A program made the translations under genes and the position numbers. From JALYLC01 sp035696365 (GTDB taxonomy: Bacteria > Actinomycetota > Thermoleophilia > Gaiellales > JALYLC01), in assembly GCA_035696365.1 (NCBI GenBank), contig DASRQS010000134.1:1-64000 (forward strand): a stretch of DNA of 64,000 nt. Reading direction: 5' to 3'. Positions 34,574-42,967 of this stretch are shown here, piece after piece (position 1 is the stretch's first letter; each line of letters opens with the position of its first letter). The notes under the pieces are model-generated. The model did not search any database. It had not been told where the DNA came from and worked only from the letters and a program-made list of their open reading frames with translations.

Positions 34574-34599
34574 CTGGCACTCGCAGCCGCGAGTGCCAG
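34574..34599. promoter_or_regulatory. CIRCE-like operator 1 upstream of groES
   Basis: CTGGCACTC and GAGTGCCAG, perfect 9-base arms but with an 8-base spacer instead of the usual 9. It lies upstream of the predicted -35. HrcA is the expected repressor. Confidence 0.75.
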
Positions 34600-34606
34600 T
34601 GAGAAC

Positions 34607-34635
34607 TTGCGGGACCGCCAGACGCTGCCTATAGT
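34607..34635 (+). promoter_or_regulatory. Predicted groESL promoter
   Basis: TTGCGG (34607-34612), 17-base spacer, TATAGT (34630-34635). The predicted start is near 34642, at the edge of the second CIRCE. This is one of the few promoters here with a readable -35 and a long leader. Confidence 0.7.
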
Positions 34636-34643
34636 GCCTTTGG

Positions 34644-34670
34644 CTGGCACTCTCGACGTGAGAGTGCCGA
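34644..34670. promoter_or_regulatory. CIRCE operator 2 upstream of groES
   Basis: CTGGCACTC, 9-base spacer, GAGTGCCGA; 7 of 9 positions pair. Spacing is canonical for HrcA binding. It covers the start of the transcript. Confidence 0.85.
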
Positions 34671-34703
34671 AGATGGGAAAATCGAACCGGAGGCACGGAG
34701 AGC

Positions 34704-35018
34704 ATGGACCTGAAGCCTTTGGGCGACCGCATCATCGTCGAGGTGCTCGAAGAGGAGCAGACCACGGTGAGCGGCATCGTCCTGCCCGATACGGCACAGG
34801 AGAAGCCGCAGCGCGCGAAAGTGCTCGCTGTGGGTCCCGGCCATTACGAGGAGGGCCAGCTGGTCCCCCTCGACGTCGCGGTCGGCGACGAGGTCGTCTT
34901 CTCGAAGTACGGCGGCACCGAGGTGCGATTCGGCACCGACGAGTACCTGATCCTGCGCGAGTCGGACGTTCTCGCGAAGGTCGTGTCCAGCAAGGCCAAG
35001 GCCAAGGCCAAGGCCTGA
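34704..35018 (+). CDS. groES: Co-chaperonin GroES
   Basis: Lid of the GroEL folding chamber. It has 104 residues. The N-terminal PLGDRIIVEVLEEEQ and the mobile-loop segment TTVSGIVLPD near residue 20 are typical. The C-terminus carries a run of Lys-Ala repeats (KAKAKAKA), an addition beyond the usual end. GGAG lies 5 bases before the ATG. Control by two CIRCE elements implies HrcA-type heat-shock regulation. Confidence 0.97.
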   Translation: MDLKPLGDRIIVEVLEEEQTTVSGIVLPDTAQEKPQRAKVLAVGPGHYEEGQLVPLDVAVGDEVVFSKYGGTEVRFGTDEYLILRESDVLAKVVSSKAKAKAKA

Positions 35019-35062
35019 GACGCAGTCGGCCGCGAAACTGACGACAAGGAGTAATCGAAGCA

Positions 35063-36685
35063 ATGGCTCACAAGGAGCTCAAGTTCGGCGAGGAAGCGCG
35101 CCGCTCCCTCCAGCGCGGCGTCGACAAGGTTGCCGACGCCGTCAAGGTGACGCTCGGCCCCAAGGGTCGTTACGTCGTGCTCGACAAGAAGTTCGGCGCA
35201 CCCACGATCACCAACGACGGTGTGACGATCGCCCGCGAGATCGAGGTCGAGGACGTCTTCGAGAATCAAGGCGCCCAGCTCGTGCGCGAGGTCGCCACTG
35301 CCACCAACGACGTTGCCGGCGACGGCACGACGACTGCGACCGTGCTCGCACAGGCGATCACCCGCGAGGGCCTCAAGATGGTCTCCGCCGGTGCCAACCC
35401 GATGGCGCTCAAGCGCGGCATCGAGCGGGCAGTCGCAGCCGTCGTCGAAGACATCAAGTCGCAGTCGAAGGAGGTCTCGGGCAAGGAGGACATCGCTCGT
35501 GTCGCCACCATCTCTGCGCGCGACCGCGAGATCGGCGACGTTATCGCCGACGCGATCGAGAAGGTCGGCAAGGACGGCGTCGTGAACGTCGAGGAGGGCC
35601 AGACCTTCGGCCTCGAGCTCGAGTTCACCGAGGGCATGCAGTTCGACAAGGGCTACCTGTCCCCGTACATGATCACGGATTCCGAGCGCATGGAAGCCGT
35701 GCTCGACGACCCGTACATCCTGATCGCCAACCAGAAGATCGGTGCCGTCAAGGACATCCTGCCCGTGCTCGAGCAGGTCATCCAGGCAGGCCGTCCGCTG
35801 CTGATCGTGGCCGAGGACGTCGAGGGCGAGTCGCTCGCGACGATCGTCGTCAACAAGCTCCGCGGCACGTTCCAGGCCGTCGCCGTCAAGGCGCCCGGCT
35901 TCGGCGATCGCCGCAAGCGGATGCTCGAGGACATCGCCATCCTGACCGGCGGCGAGGTCATCACCGACGAGATGGGCCTTAAGCTCGAGAACACGCAGCT
36001 CTCGCAGCTCGGTCGCGCCCGCAAGGTCGTCATCGACAAGGACGCGACGACGATCATCGACGGCGCGGGTGACGGCGAGCAGATCAAGGCCAGGATCAAG
36101 CAGATCAAGGCCGAGGTCGAGTCGACCGACTCCGACTTCGATCGCGAGAAGCTCCAGGAGCGCCTCGCGAAGCTCTCGGGCGGTGTCGCCGTCGTCAAGG
36201 TCGGCGCGGCCACCGAGACGGAGATGAAGGAGAAGAAGCATCGCGTCGAGGACGCGCTGCAGGCGACCCGCGCGGCCCTCGAGGAGGGCATCGTGCCGGG
36301 TGGCGGCGTCGCGCTCATGCTGGCCGCCAAGGCCATCAATGACACCGGCGACGACGACGAGGCGACGGGTGCGCGCATCATCAAGCGCTCGCTCGAGGAG
36401 CCGCTGCGTCAGCTGGCGACGAACGCGGGCCTCGAGGCCTCGGTCGTCGTCAACGAGGTGCGCAGCGCCAAGAAGGGCTGGGGCCTGAACGTCGACTCCG
36501 GCGAGACGATCGATCTCGTCAAGGCCGGCATCATCGACCCCGCCATGGTGACGCGCTCGGCGCTGCAGAACGCGGCCTCGATCGCCAAGAACATCCTGAC
36601 GACCGAGGCCGTCGTGGCCGAGGCGCCGGAGAAGCCGTCCAACGGCGGCGGCATGCCCGGTGGCGGCATGCCCGACATGATGTAG
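35063..36685 (+). CDS. groEL: Chaperonin GroEL (Hsp60)
   Basis: 540 residues, normal length. The ATP-site motif GDGTTTATVLAQ is near residue 85, and the signature AALEEGIVPGGG is near 403. The C-terminus is GGMPGGGMPDMM, the Gly/Met-rich tail of folding-competent chaperonins rather than the His-rich tail of actinobacterial GroEL1 paralogues. AAGGAG precedes the ATG. It is co-transcribed with groES across 44 bases. Confidence 0.98.
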   Translation: MAHKELKFGEEARRSLQRGVDKVADAVKVTLGPKGRYVVLDKKFGAPTITNDGVTIAREIEVEDVFENQGAQLVREVATATNDVAGDGTTTATVLAQAITREGLKMVSAGANPMALKRGIERAVAAVVEDIKSQSKEVSGKEDIARVATISARDREIGDVIADAIEKVGKDGVVNVEEGQTFGLELEFTEGMQFDKGYLSPYMITDSERMEAVLDDPYILIANQKIGAVKDILPVLEQVIQAGRPLLIVAEDVEGESLATIVVNKLRGTFQAVAVKAPGFGDRRKRMLEDIAILTGGEVITDEMGLKLENTQLSQLGRARKVVIDKDATTIIDGAGDGEQIKARIKQIKAEVESTDSDFDREKLQERLAKLSGGVAVVKVGAATETEMKEKKHRVEDALQATRAALEEGIVPGGGVALMLAAKAINDTGDDDEATGARIIKRSLEEPLRQLATNAGLEASVVVNEVRSAKKGWGLNVDSGETIDLVKAGIIDPAMVTRSALQNAASIAKNILTTEAVVAEAPEKPSNGGGMPGGGMPDMM

Positions 36686-36712
36686 GGAGCTCGCTCCCTG
36701 TTCGAACGGCCG

Positions 36713-36750
36713 CGGGGTCGCGTCTCAGGACGCGGCCCCGTCGTCGTTTT
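36713..36750 (+). terminator. Intrinsic terminator after groEL
   Basis: A 12-base stem (36713-36724 with 36729-36740, one G-T pair) with a TCAG loop is followed by a T-rich TCGTCGTTTT. It is the best classical terminator in the window. Confidence 0.8.
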
Positions 36751-36788
36751 CGTGGAACCTCCCAGGTGCCGGGAGGCGTACTCGGGGC

Positions 36789-37619
36789 ATGAAGACTCCG
36801 CTCCGCACCCTGGCCTGCACGCTCGCGGTCGCAAGTGTGGCCGCCGCCGCTCCCGCGTCCGCCAATCTGGGCCTCCAGCGCGTCACGGGAGGGCCCGGCG
36901 CAAGTGCGACCCTGAAGAACGGCGTCCTGACCATGCACTGGGCGGCGGCGCCTGGCGTGCCTGCAGGCAGCGCGCGCATCCAGGTCCCGCCCGACTACCT
37001 GCTGCCCCAGGTGACGGCGCAGGGGCAGCTCGGCGGCCTCTCCTTCGACGGCCAGACGGCCGTACTCGCCTATGCGCGGCAGGGCGAGGGCGGGCGCTCG
37101 CACTTCCTCGTGGCCGAGAAGGGCAAGCTCGCGCCACTGTCGTTCCGCGGCACCGTCACGTTCGACGCGGTCGCCCCGGCCGGTGAGGCGATCTACCTGA
37201 CGCGGCGCGCGTCGGCGACGGACGCGACCAAGTACAAGGTGCTCTCGTACGACCGCTCCAGCCACACCCTGAACCCCGTGGTCACCAAGATCGTGTTCTC
37301 GGTCGCAGGCGGGGAGAACCCGAGCGGCTGGACCATGCAGGGGCAGCCGCTCACGCGCACGTCCGCGGCCGACGGCAGCTGGACGTACACGCTCTACAAC
37401 TCGCGCGAGTATCCGTTCATCCACGCGCTTCCGCTCGGACAGGGCGCCTGGGCGGCCTGCATCGAGCTGCCGGCGGCGTGGCGGGGTCGCGCGGGTTCGC
37501 TTCGGCTGCGATCGGTCTCTCCGCGCACGCTCCAGGTGCTGAGCGCGAAGGGCGACGTGGTCGCCACGGCCGATCTCAGGAACTGGAAGCTCGCAGTCGC
37601 CCCGGCGGCGACGAGCTAG
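36789..37619 (+). CDS. Secreted protein of unknown function
   Basis: 276 residues. A signal peptide of about 25 residues ends in AAPASAN. The mature part is rich in beta-strand patterns and Gly/Ala turns and ends at about residue 272 without a membrane anchor. I recognise no domain. It is a single gene after the groEL terminator, with an imperfect -10 (TACTCG) 7 bases before the ATG. Confidence 0.75.
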   Translation: MKTPLRTLACTLAVASVAAAAPASANLGLQRVTGGPGASATLKNGVLTMHWAAAPGVPAGSARIQVPPDYLLPQVTAQGQLGGLSFDGQTAVLAYARQGEGGRSHFLVAEKGKLAPLSFRGTVTFDAVAPAGEAIYLTRRASATDATKYKVLSYDRSSHTLNPVVTKIVFSVAGGENPSGWTMQGQPLTRTSAADGSWTYTLYNSREYPFIHALPLGQGAWAACIELPAAWRGRAGSLRLRSVSPRTLQVLSAKGDVVATADLRNWKLAVAPAATS

Positions 37620-37768
37620 CGCCTCTCTCGAGCAGCCGAGAGCCAGCCCTTCTCCTCCGCTACCCGGATCGCGTCGATCCGGCTGCGCGCCCCGAGCTTC
37701 TGCACGCTTGCCGAGAGGTGGTTCCGGGTCGTGGCTGCCGACAGGTGCAGCGCGCCCGCCAGCTGAAT
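37616..37768 (-). pseudogene. Remnant of a LuxR-type helix-turn-helix regulator
   Basis: About 50 codons ending in TAG encode the C-terminal half of a LuxR/FixJ DNA-binding domain, including the recognition-helix region LSAATTRNHLSASVQKLGAR and the final helix IDAIRVAEEKGWL. The preceding helix and any receiver domain are missing, and no start codon or ribosome site fits. It is a gene fragment overlapping the stop of the secreted-protein gene. No other gene is seen in 37620-37798. Confidence 0.65.
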
Positions 37769-37798
37769 CCTGCCATGACAGACGTCACCAGCGGGCCT

Positions 37799-38428
37799 TC
37801 AGATGCCCGTGACCTCGCTGAGGTAGCGGACGTCCCCGACGCGGCGAAGGTGCCGCCGCTCGCGGCCGTGACGGTCGATGCGCGTGCGGATCTCGGTCAG
37901 GCTCGCGTTGGCGATGAAGAGGTCGAAGGCGTCGGGCTCCTGCGGCGGGATCATCATCGCCCAGCGGATGATCCCCATGGTCGTGCCGCCGTGGCAGACG
38001 ACCAGCGCCACCTCGTCGCCGCGGGCGTGATCCTCGGCTGCGGCTCCGGTGCGCTCGAAGAAGCTGCCGATCGTCTCGCCGTCCCAGCCGGCGTCGCCCG
38101 GGTGCCAGATGTCGTCGTAGGGCATCAGCTCGTCGGTCTCGGCGAGCGTCCAGGGCGACGGCAGCGTCGAGGCGAATTCCGCCAGCCGCGGGTCGGTCTC
38201 GACGGGGAGGCCGAGGGCCTCGGCGCACGGCGCGGCGGTCTGCTGCGCGCGCAGGAAGGGGCTCGCGACGATGCGCGTCGGGTACCGTCGCAGCGAGGCG
38301 ACGTGCGCGGCCAGGTCGCCCGCCTGGCGGTGCCCGAGCTCGGTCAGGGGATCGTCGGGCGTCCACACGTGGTCGGGGCCTTGGGTGGCCTGGCCGTGGC
38401 GGGCGACGAGCAGGATGCGCGTGCTCAT
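37799..38428 (-). CDS. Histidine phosphatase (phosphoglycerate mutase-like) family protein
   Basis: 209 residues. The catalytic motif ARHGQA with the phospho-His is near residue 9, and the second active-site His is in VVCHGGTT near 147. The small size and cytoplasmic character suit a SixA/GpmB-type phosphatase of unknown substrate. The ATG overlaps the stop of the peptidase gene as ATGA. It is the last gene of a five-gene operon. Confidence 0.88.
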   Translation of the reverse strand: MSTRILLVARHGQATQGPDHVWTPDDPLTELGHRQAGDLAAHVASLRRYPTRIVASPFLRAQQTAAPCAEALGLPVETDPRLAEFASTLPSPWTLAETDELMPYDDIWHPGDAGWDGETIGSFFERTGAAAEDHARGDEVALVVCHGGTTMGIIRWAMMIPPQEPDAFDLFIANASLTEIRTRIDRHGRERRHLRRVGDVRYLSEVTGI

Positions 38429-39735
38429 GCGGTGCCGCAGAAGCGCACCGCGGCCAGCGCGATCGCCTGCGCGCAGCGCACGAGGTCGTCGACCGGAACG
38501 TGCTCGTCGATCGTGTGGCCCCAGGCGATCGAGCGCGGGCCGAACCCGACCGAAGGCGTCGCCGCGGACATCGTGTAGGTCGCGCCGTCGTACCACGAGT
38601 CGAGCCCGCCCAGGCGGGCCGGCTCGCCGACCTCCGCGCTGGCGCCCAGCACCGTCTGCACGATCGCGGCGTCCGGGGGGATCTCCATGGGCGGGATGTC
38701 GGCAGCCCAGGAGAAGCTCGGCGGGTGCTCCGAGAGCCACGGATCGGCTGCGCAGGCGCGTGCGATCCAGCCCTCGACCTCCTCCCGGACACGTGAGCCA
38801 TAGCCGCGGTCGTCCGCCAGCGCCGGAGGGAACAGCACGGCGCACGTGATCGAGCACGAGGCCGGGTAGGTGACGGCCCACTCGCCCGCGGCCATGACCG
38901 TGGGAACGATGTCGGGCGGCGACAGATAGGGGTGTTGCAGATCCGCCCGCGTCAGCCATTCCTCGCGCAGCCGGCGGATCGCAGCGAGCACGACCTGGGC
39001 CTTCTCGATGGCGTTGACCGCCCCGCCGTCGCGCCAGTGCGGCTGGCGCAGCTCGGCGTGCCCGGGCCGGCCCTCGACCGTGATGGTCGGGTACACCGAG
39101 CCGCGGCAGGCCACCCAGACCTCGAAAGCGGTCGGCTCGGGCACGATCCCGCCGTCCGCGCGGACGCCGCGCGCGACGGAGGCGATGCCACCGGCTCCCG
39201 ACGACTCCTCGTCGGTGATCGTGTTCACCAGCAGGTCGCCCGCCAGGCGCACGTCGAGCCGGGCGAGCATCTCGGCCGCGACCACCATCGCCGCGACGCC
39301 GCCCTTCATGTCACAGGAGCCGCGCCCGTAGAGCCTGCCCTCGCGCACGACAGGGATGTTGGGGTCGTCCGTCCAGCGCGCCTTCGGCTCGCCCGACACC
39401 ACGTCGATGTGGCCGTTCAGCAGGAGGCTGCGACCCCTGCCCGACCCGGCGAAGCGCGCAAGCAACTGCGGCCGGCCGTCGAAATCGAGGTGGAACGGCA
39501 CCTGCGGTCCGCGCACGTCCTCGGGCGTCGGCTCCCACACGTCGACCGACGCGCCCGCTGCCGACAGGCGGTCGCCGAGCAGCGCCTGCAGCGCGGCCTC
39601 GTCACGCGCAGGGTCGCCGGGGTCGCGTGCGGTGGTGTCGAAGCGGATCAACGCGGAGGCGAGCTCGACGATCTCATCTCGGCGCTCGCCGATGGCGTCG
39701 ACGACGCGCTGCTCGAGGGCGTTCATCCGTCCCAT
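38425..39735 (-). CDS. M20-family metallopeptidase (ArgE/DapE/acetylornithine deacetylase-like)
   Basis: 436 residues. The two-zinc site can be read: NGHIDVV near residue 108, GRGSCDMKGG near 138, TDEESSGAGG near 173 with the catalytic Glu, and the final His in GHTIDEHVPVDD near 410. The dimerisation domain lies between. The substrate could be an N-acyl amino acid or succinyl compound. The start is ATG 39735 or ATG 39726. Confidence 0.88.
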   Translation of the reverse strand: MGRMNALEQRVVDAIGERRDEIVELASALIRFDTTARDPGDPARDEAALQALLGDRLSAAGASVDVWEPTPEDVRGPQVPFHLDFDGRPQLLARFAGSGRGRSLLLNGHIDVVSGEPKARWTDDPNIPVVREGRLYGRGSCDMKGGVAAMVVAAEMLARLDVRLAGDLLVNTITDEESSGAGGIASVARGVRADGGIVPEPTAFEVWVACRGSVYPTITVEGRPGHAELRQPHWRDGGAVNAIEKAQVVLAAIRRLREEWLTRADLQHPYLSPPDIVPTVMAAGEWAVTYPASCSITCAVLFPPALADDRGYGSRVREEVEGWIARACAADPWLSEHPPSFSWAADIPPMEIPPDAAIVQTVLGASAEVGEPARLGGLDSWYDGATYTMSAATPSVGFGPRSIAWGHTIDEHVPVDDLVRCAQAIALAAVRFCGTA

Positions 39736-39762
39736 TCAAGCGCAGCAGCGCTCGCGGCCGGT

Positions 39763-40770
39763 TCAGTCGCGCTCCTGCGCGAGCACCCGGAACGCGGCCC
39801 CGCTGCCCGCGGGATCCGACAGGGCCTCGAGCCAGAGCCGTCCGGAGTCGTGACGGGGAAGCGTGGCGATCGCAGCCTCCGCGCCGTGCGACAGCAGCCA
39901 TTGCGGCTGCGGCACGTCGAGCGTCGTACGCAGGCCCTCGCCTTCCCCGGCCGAGCGCAGCGCGCCGAAATCCACGTCGACCGTGATGTCCTGCGTCCCG
40001 GGGGCCGCGAGCGGATCGCCTCCGGCCATCCCGGCCAGATACGTGCGCAGCCGCGGCACCGGTCGCTCGTACCGCAGCGGCCCGGCCTCGCCGTAGTCGA
40101 GCGCGATCAGCGCCCCGCGCTCGAGCGCCCGGGCCAGCACCCGCTGCAACTCGGCCTGGGCGGGCGAGACCTCGTACTCGGCGCCTTCGACCGGCGTCGC
40201 TCCCGCGGCGCGCAGCGGCTCGCCCAGGTGTCCGGCGGGCGGGCCCGGCACGAGGCGGAAGCGGCCGTCGGCGGCCACGCCGACGAGCAGCTCGTCCGGC
40301 CAGCGCAGCCGATGGGCCGGGCAGGCGTCGTGCACCTCGTTGGCGACGATCGCCCCGCGGATGCCGGCGAGCTGCGAGAGCTCGGCGCAGCGAGCGGAAG
40401 GGACGCGTCCACGAGCCTGGCTGAGCATCCCGGGCGCCCGCTCGCACAGCACGAGGTCGAGCGGGAGGTCGGCCAGCTCCTCTGCGAGGCCGGCGGCCAG
40501 CGAACCGTCGCCGGGGCCCAGCTCGACGACGGTGAACCGCTCGGGTCGCCCGAGGCGCTCCCAGAGGGGGCGAAGCTCGGCGCCCAGCGCGTGCGCGAGG
40601 AACGGCGTCGCGATCGGGGCTGTCGTGAAAGCCCCGCCGGCTCCGAGACGCGCGCCGCGGGCGTAGAAGCCGTCGTCGGCGTCGTAGAGGGCGCTTTCCA
40701 TGAAGCTGCTGAAGCTGATCGGGCCCGAGACGGCGATGCGCTCGCGCAGGCGCGCCGCCAGGGGGTTCAC
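39763..40770 (-). CDS. SAM-dependent methyltransferase, MidA/NDUFAF7 family
   Basis: 335 residues. The N-terminal segment SFSSFMESALYDADDGFYARG near residue 19 and the SAM motif VVELGPGDGSLA near 80 are typical of COG1565 proteins. The mitochondrial relative methylates an arginine in the NuoD-like subunit of complex I. A similar role for the NuoD encoded at 6021-7274 is possible but unproven here. The GTG overlaps the upstream stop as GTGA. Confidence 0.82.
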   Translation of the reverse strand: MNPLAARLRERIAVSGPISFSSFMESALYDADDGFYARGARLGAGGAFTTAPIATPFLAHALGAELRPLWERLGRPERFTVVELGPGDGSLAAGLAEELADLPLDLVLCERAPGMLSQARGRVPSARCAELSQLAGIRGAIVANEVHDACPAHRLRWPDELLVGVAADGRFRLVPGPPAGHLGEPLRAAGATPVEGAEYEVSPAQAELQRVLARALERGALIALDYGEAGPLRYERPVPRLRTYLAGMAGGDPLAAPGTQDITVDVDFGALRSAGEGEGLRTTLDVPQPQWLLSHGAEAAIATLPRHDSGRLWLEALSDPAGSGAAFRVLAQERD

Positions 40771-41927
40771 GGCGTGAACGTACGGATGCCGTAGGTCACG
40801 AAGATGAGCCCGGCCATGAGCGCGGGTGAGACGACCTTGACCGTGGTGTCGATGCCTTCGCGGCGGCCGAGGATCGCGAGCGCCCAGAAGAGCGGGAACC
40901 CGAGCATGCCGATACGGCCGGCCGACACGAGGCTGCCGGCGGTGAACGGCAGCAACACGCAGCCGGCCGCGAACAGGAAGTAGGGGATCGGCACCTCGTC
41001 GCGGCGCTTCCACAGCTCCACCAGCATCGCCGTCCAGACCAGCGCGAACACGATGTGCACGAGGAAACGCAACTCGTGGCGGTCGAGCACGGGGCCCGTG
41101 AAGGCATTCCAGATCACGAGCGGGGGCAGGCCGAGGCTGCGGCCCCAGCCGCGCGCCTGAGCATGCGTCTGTGCCAGCGGGTCGCCGGTCTCCCACCACA
41201 GGTAGAGCGAGAACAGGGCCTCCGCCGCGGGCAGCAGCGCGATCGGCGCGATGCGCTTCCAGCGGCCCTCGCGCTCGCCCCACGCCATCCACAGGAGCGC
41301 CGGCGCCATGGCCAGGCCGACCGGGCGGGTGAGCACGCCCAGCGCCGCGAGGGCGGAGGCGCCGAGGAAGCGGCCGCGCTCGGCCAGCAGGAAGCTGCCC
41401 GCGACGAGCACGAGGAAGAGGCTCTCGGCGTACACCGCCGAGAACACGAACGCGAGCGGCGAGATCGAGAGGAAGAGCACGGTGCGTCGCGCGATCGTGC
41501 GCCCGAAGCGCTCGTCCGTGAGCTTGTAGAGCAGGCACATCCCGACGGCCATCAGGATGGTCGAGGCGGCCGCGCCGAGCCACACCAGGTCGACCCAGGG
41601 GATGACCGTGCGCAGTCCGCGCAGGAGCATCGGGTAGAGCGGCAGGAACGCGGCGTTGTCCCCGTGGCCGATCGTCGGGTCGTAGCCGTGGACCGCGATC
41701 GAGCGATACCAGATGCCGTCCCAGGAGCCGAGGTCGCGGAGCATCTGCGGGAGACCCACGCCCGCACCGTGCGGGCGCGTGACCCAGCCCTCCATCGCGA
41801 ACAGCAGCACCACGACGATGCGGGAGAGCGCGACGACGAGCAGCGGGTAGCGGGAGGCGCGCCAGATCCGGCGCGCGGGGCCGAGTGGCAATCTCAGGCG
41901 CGCCCGGGGCGCCGCGGTTGTGGCCAT
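40767..41927 (-). CDS. Membrane mannosyltransferase, PIG-V-like
   Basis: 386 residues, about ten membrane helices. The motif SWDGIWYRSIAVHGYD near residue 68, with its acidic residue just outside helix 1, matches PIG-V/GPI-mannosyltransferase II relatives, which use polyprenyl-phosphate mannose. It probably adds a sugar to a lipid or cell-wall polymer on the outer face of the membrane. The ATG overlaps the methyltransferase stop as TGATG. Confidence 0.82.
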   Translation of the reverse strand: MATTAAPRARLRLPLGPARRIWRASRYPLLVVALSRIVVVLLFAMEGWVTRPHGAGVGLPQMLRDLGSWDGIWYRSIAVHGYDPTIGHGDNAAFLPLYPMLLRGLRTVIPWVDLVWLGAAASTILMAVGMCLLYKLTDERFGRTIARRTVLFLSISPLAFVFSAVYAESLFLVLVAGSFLLAERGRFLGASALAALGVLTRPVGLAMAPALLWMAWGEREGRWKRIAPIALLPAAEALFSLYLWWETGDPLAQTHAQARGWGRSLGLPPLVIWNAFTGPVLDRHELRFLVHIVFALVWTAMLVELWKRRDEVPIPYFLFAAGCVLLPFTAGSLVSAGRIGMLGFPLFWALAILGRREGIDTTVKVVSPALMAGLIFVTYGIRTFTP

Positions 41928-42892
41928 CAGCCCGCGGGCTTGCGCGCGACCACGGTGACGATGTCGCCGAGGTCGATGCCGACCGTACGGTCGCCCATGC
42001 GCCGCGTCAGGAAGCGCGCGACGCGCTCCGCGCTGCGGCTGTAGCTGCCAAGGCGGGAGACGGCGTAGGAGACGCGCACGATCCGGCGGTGGCGCGAGGT
42101 CTCGACGACCTCGAACCCGCAGCTGCGCAGCAGCTCGCCGAGCGTCCGGCGCGAGAAGTACACGAGGTGCATCTGCATGTACCAGGGCCAGTGGCGGCCG
42201 GCGATGCGCGGGAAGAGCGCCTCCACGTCCATCGTCGTGACGGCGAACACGCCGCCCGGCCGCAGAGCGGCGTGCACCGCTCGCAGCGTGCTGGCCGGAT
42301 CGGGCAGGTGCTCGATGACGTCCCACATCGTGACGACGTCGTAGGCGCCGTCAGGCAGGGGGGCGTCCTCGACGACGCCGAGGTGCACCGGCCCGCGAAC
42401 GCGCGCCTCGGCCCGCTTCGCCGCCCAGCGCGAGGGCTCCACGCCGGCGACCTCGAAGCCGGCCTGCTCGGCCAGCTCGATGAACGTGCCCACGTGGCAG
42501 CCCACGTCCAGCAGGCGCCCGCCCGGGGCGAAGCGGCGAACGTGCCTGAGGCTGTCGGAGAACGTCGCGACGCGCCCTTCCTCCTCCTCGACGTAGCGCA
42601 CGTCCTCGACGTCGCCGTAGGCGTCCTGCACTGCGAGGTGGTGGGGCCGTGGGTTCATGTAGACGATCCCGCACGAACGGCACTCGACGATGCGCCCGAA
42701 GCGCCCGAACTCCCGCGACGTCGACGTGTAGTGCCGCTGCGGGTCGATGGCCTCGGTCAGGGTCGAGTCGTAACGCACGCGATAGCGGTCGGCATCGCAC
42801 AGCGGGCAGCGCACGGAGACCTGGCCGCGGCCGGTCCCTTCGGCTCCGCCCTGGCGTGCACCGGCCATCGCATCTGGAGCTCGCTGCGACAT
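41927..42892 (-). CDS. Class I SAM-dependent methyltransferase with N-terminal zinc ribbon
   Basis: 321 residues. A CxxC...CxxC ribbon occupies about residues 28-75 (CPLCDADR and CRSCGIVYMNPRP). It precedes a Methyltransf_23-like domain with the SAM motif LLDVGCHVGTF near 125 and the post-motif MWDVIEHLPDP near 190. Such proteins often methylate sugars in polysaccharide clusters. It is the first gene of the operon. A run of six G lies just before the ATG. Confidence 0.87.
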   Translation of the reverse strand: MSQRAPDAMAGARQGGAEGTGRGQVSVRCPLCDADRYRVRYDSTLTEAIDPQRHYTSTSREFGRFGRIVECRSCGIVYMNPRPHHLAVQDAYGDVEDVRYVEEEEGRVATFSDSLRHVRRFAPGGRLLDVGCHVGTFIELAEQAGFEVAGVEPSRWAAKRAEARVRGPVHLGVVEDAPLPDGAYDVVTMWDVIEHLPDPASTLRAVHAALRPGGVFAVTTMDVEALFPRIAGRHWPWYMQMHLVYFSRRTLGELLRSCGFEVVETSRHRRIVRVSYAVSRLGSYSRSAERVARFLTRRMGDRTVGIDLGDIVTVVARKPAG

Positions 42893-42900
42893 CGCCCCCC

Positions 42901-42906
42901 ATTCTA
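42901..42906 (-). promoter_or_regulatory. Predicted -10 element of the methyltransferase operon
   Basis: TAGAAT on the minus strand, 8 bases before the ATG at 42892. It is divergent from the GT39 promoter 50 bases away. Confidence 0.5.
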
Positions 42907-42955
42907 GGAGTGCCTGCCGGCAGATGACGCGGCGCGAGCGCGGCAGCATCCGTTC

Positions 42956-42961
42956 TACAGT
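42956..42961 (+). promoter_or_regulatory. Predicted -10 element of the GT39-like gene
   Basis: TACAGT, 6 bases before the GTG at 42968. This predicts a leaderless transcript. Confidence 0.5.
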
Positions 42962-42967
42962 CACCCG

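Noticed and set aside
36685..36698. GGGAGC/GCTCCC mini-hairpin at the groEL stop as the terminator
   Set aside because: The stem is short with almost no loop; the longer stem with a T-rich tail just downstream is the better terminator.
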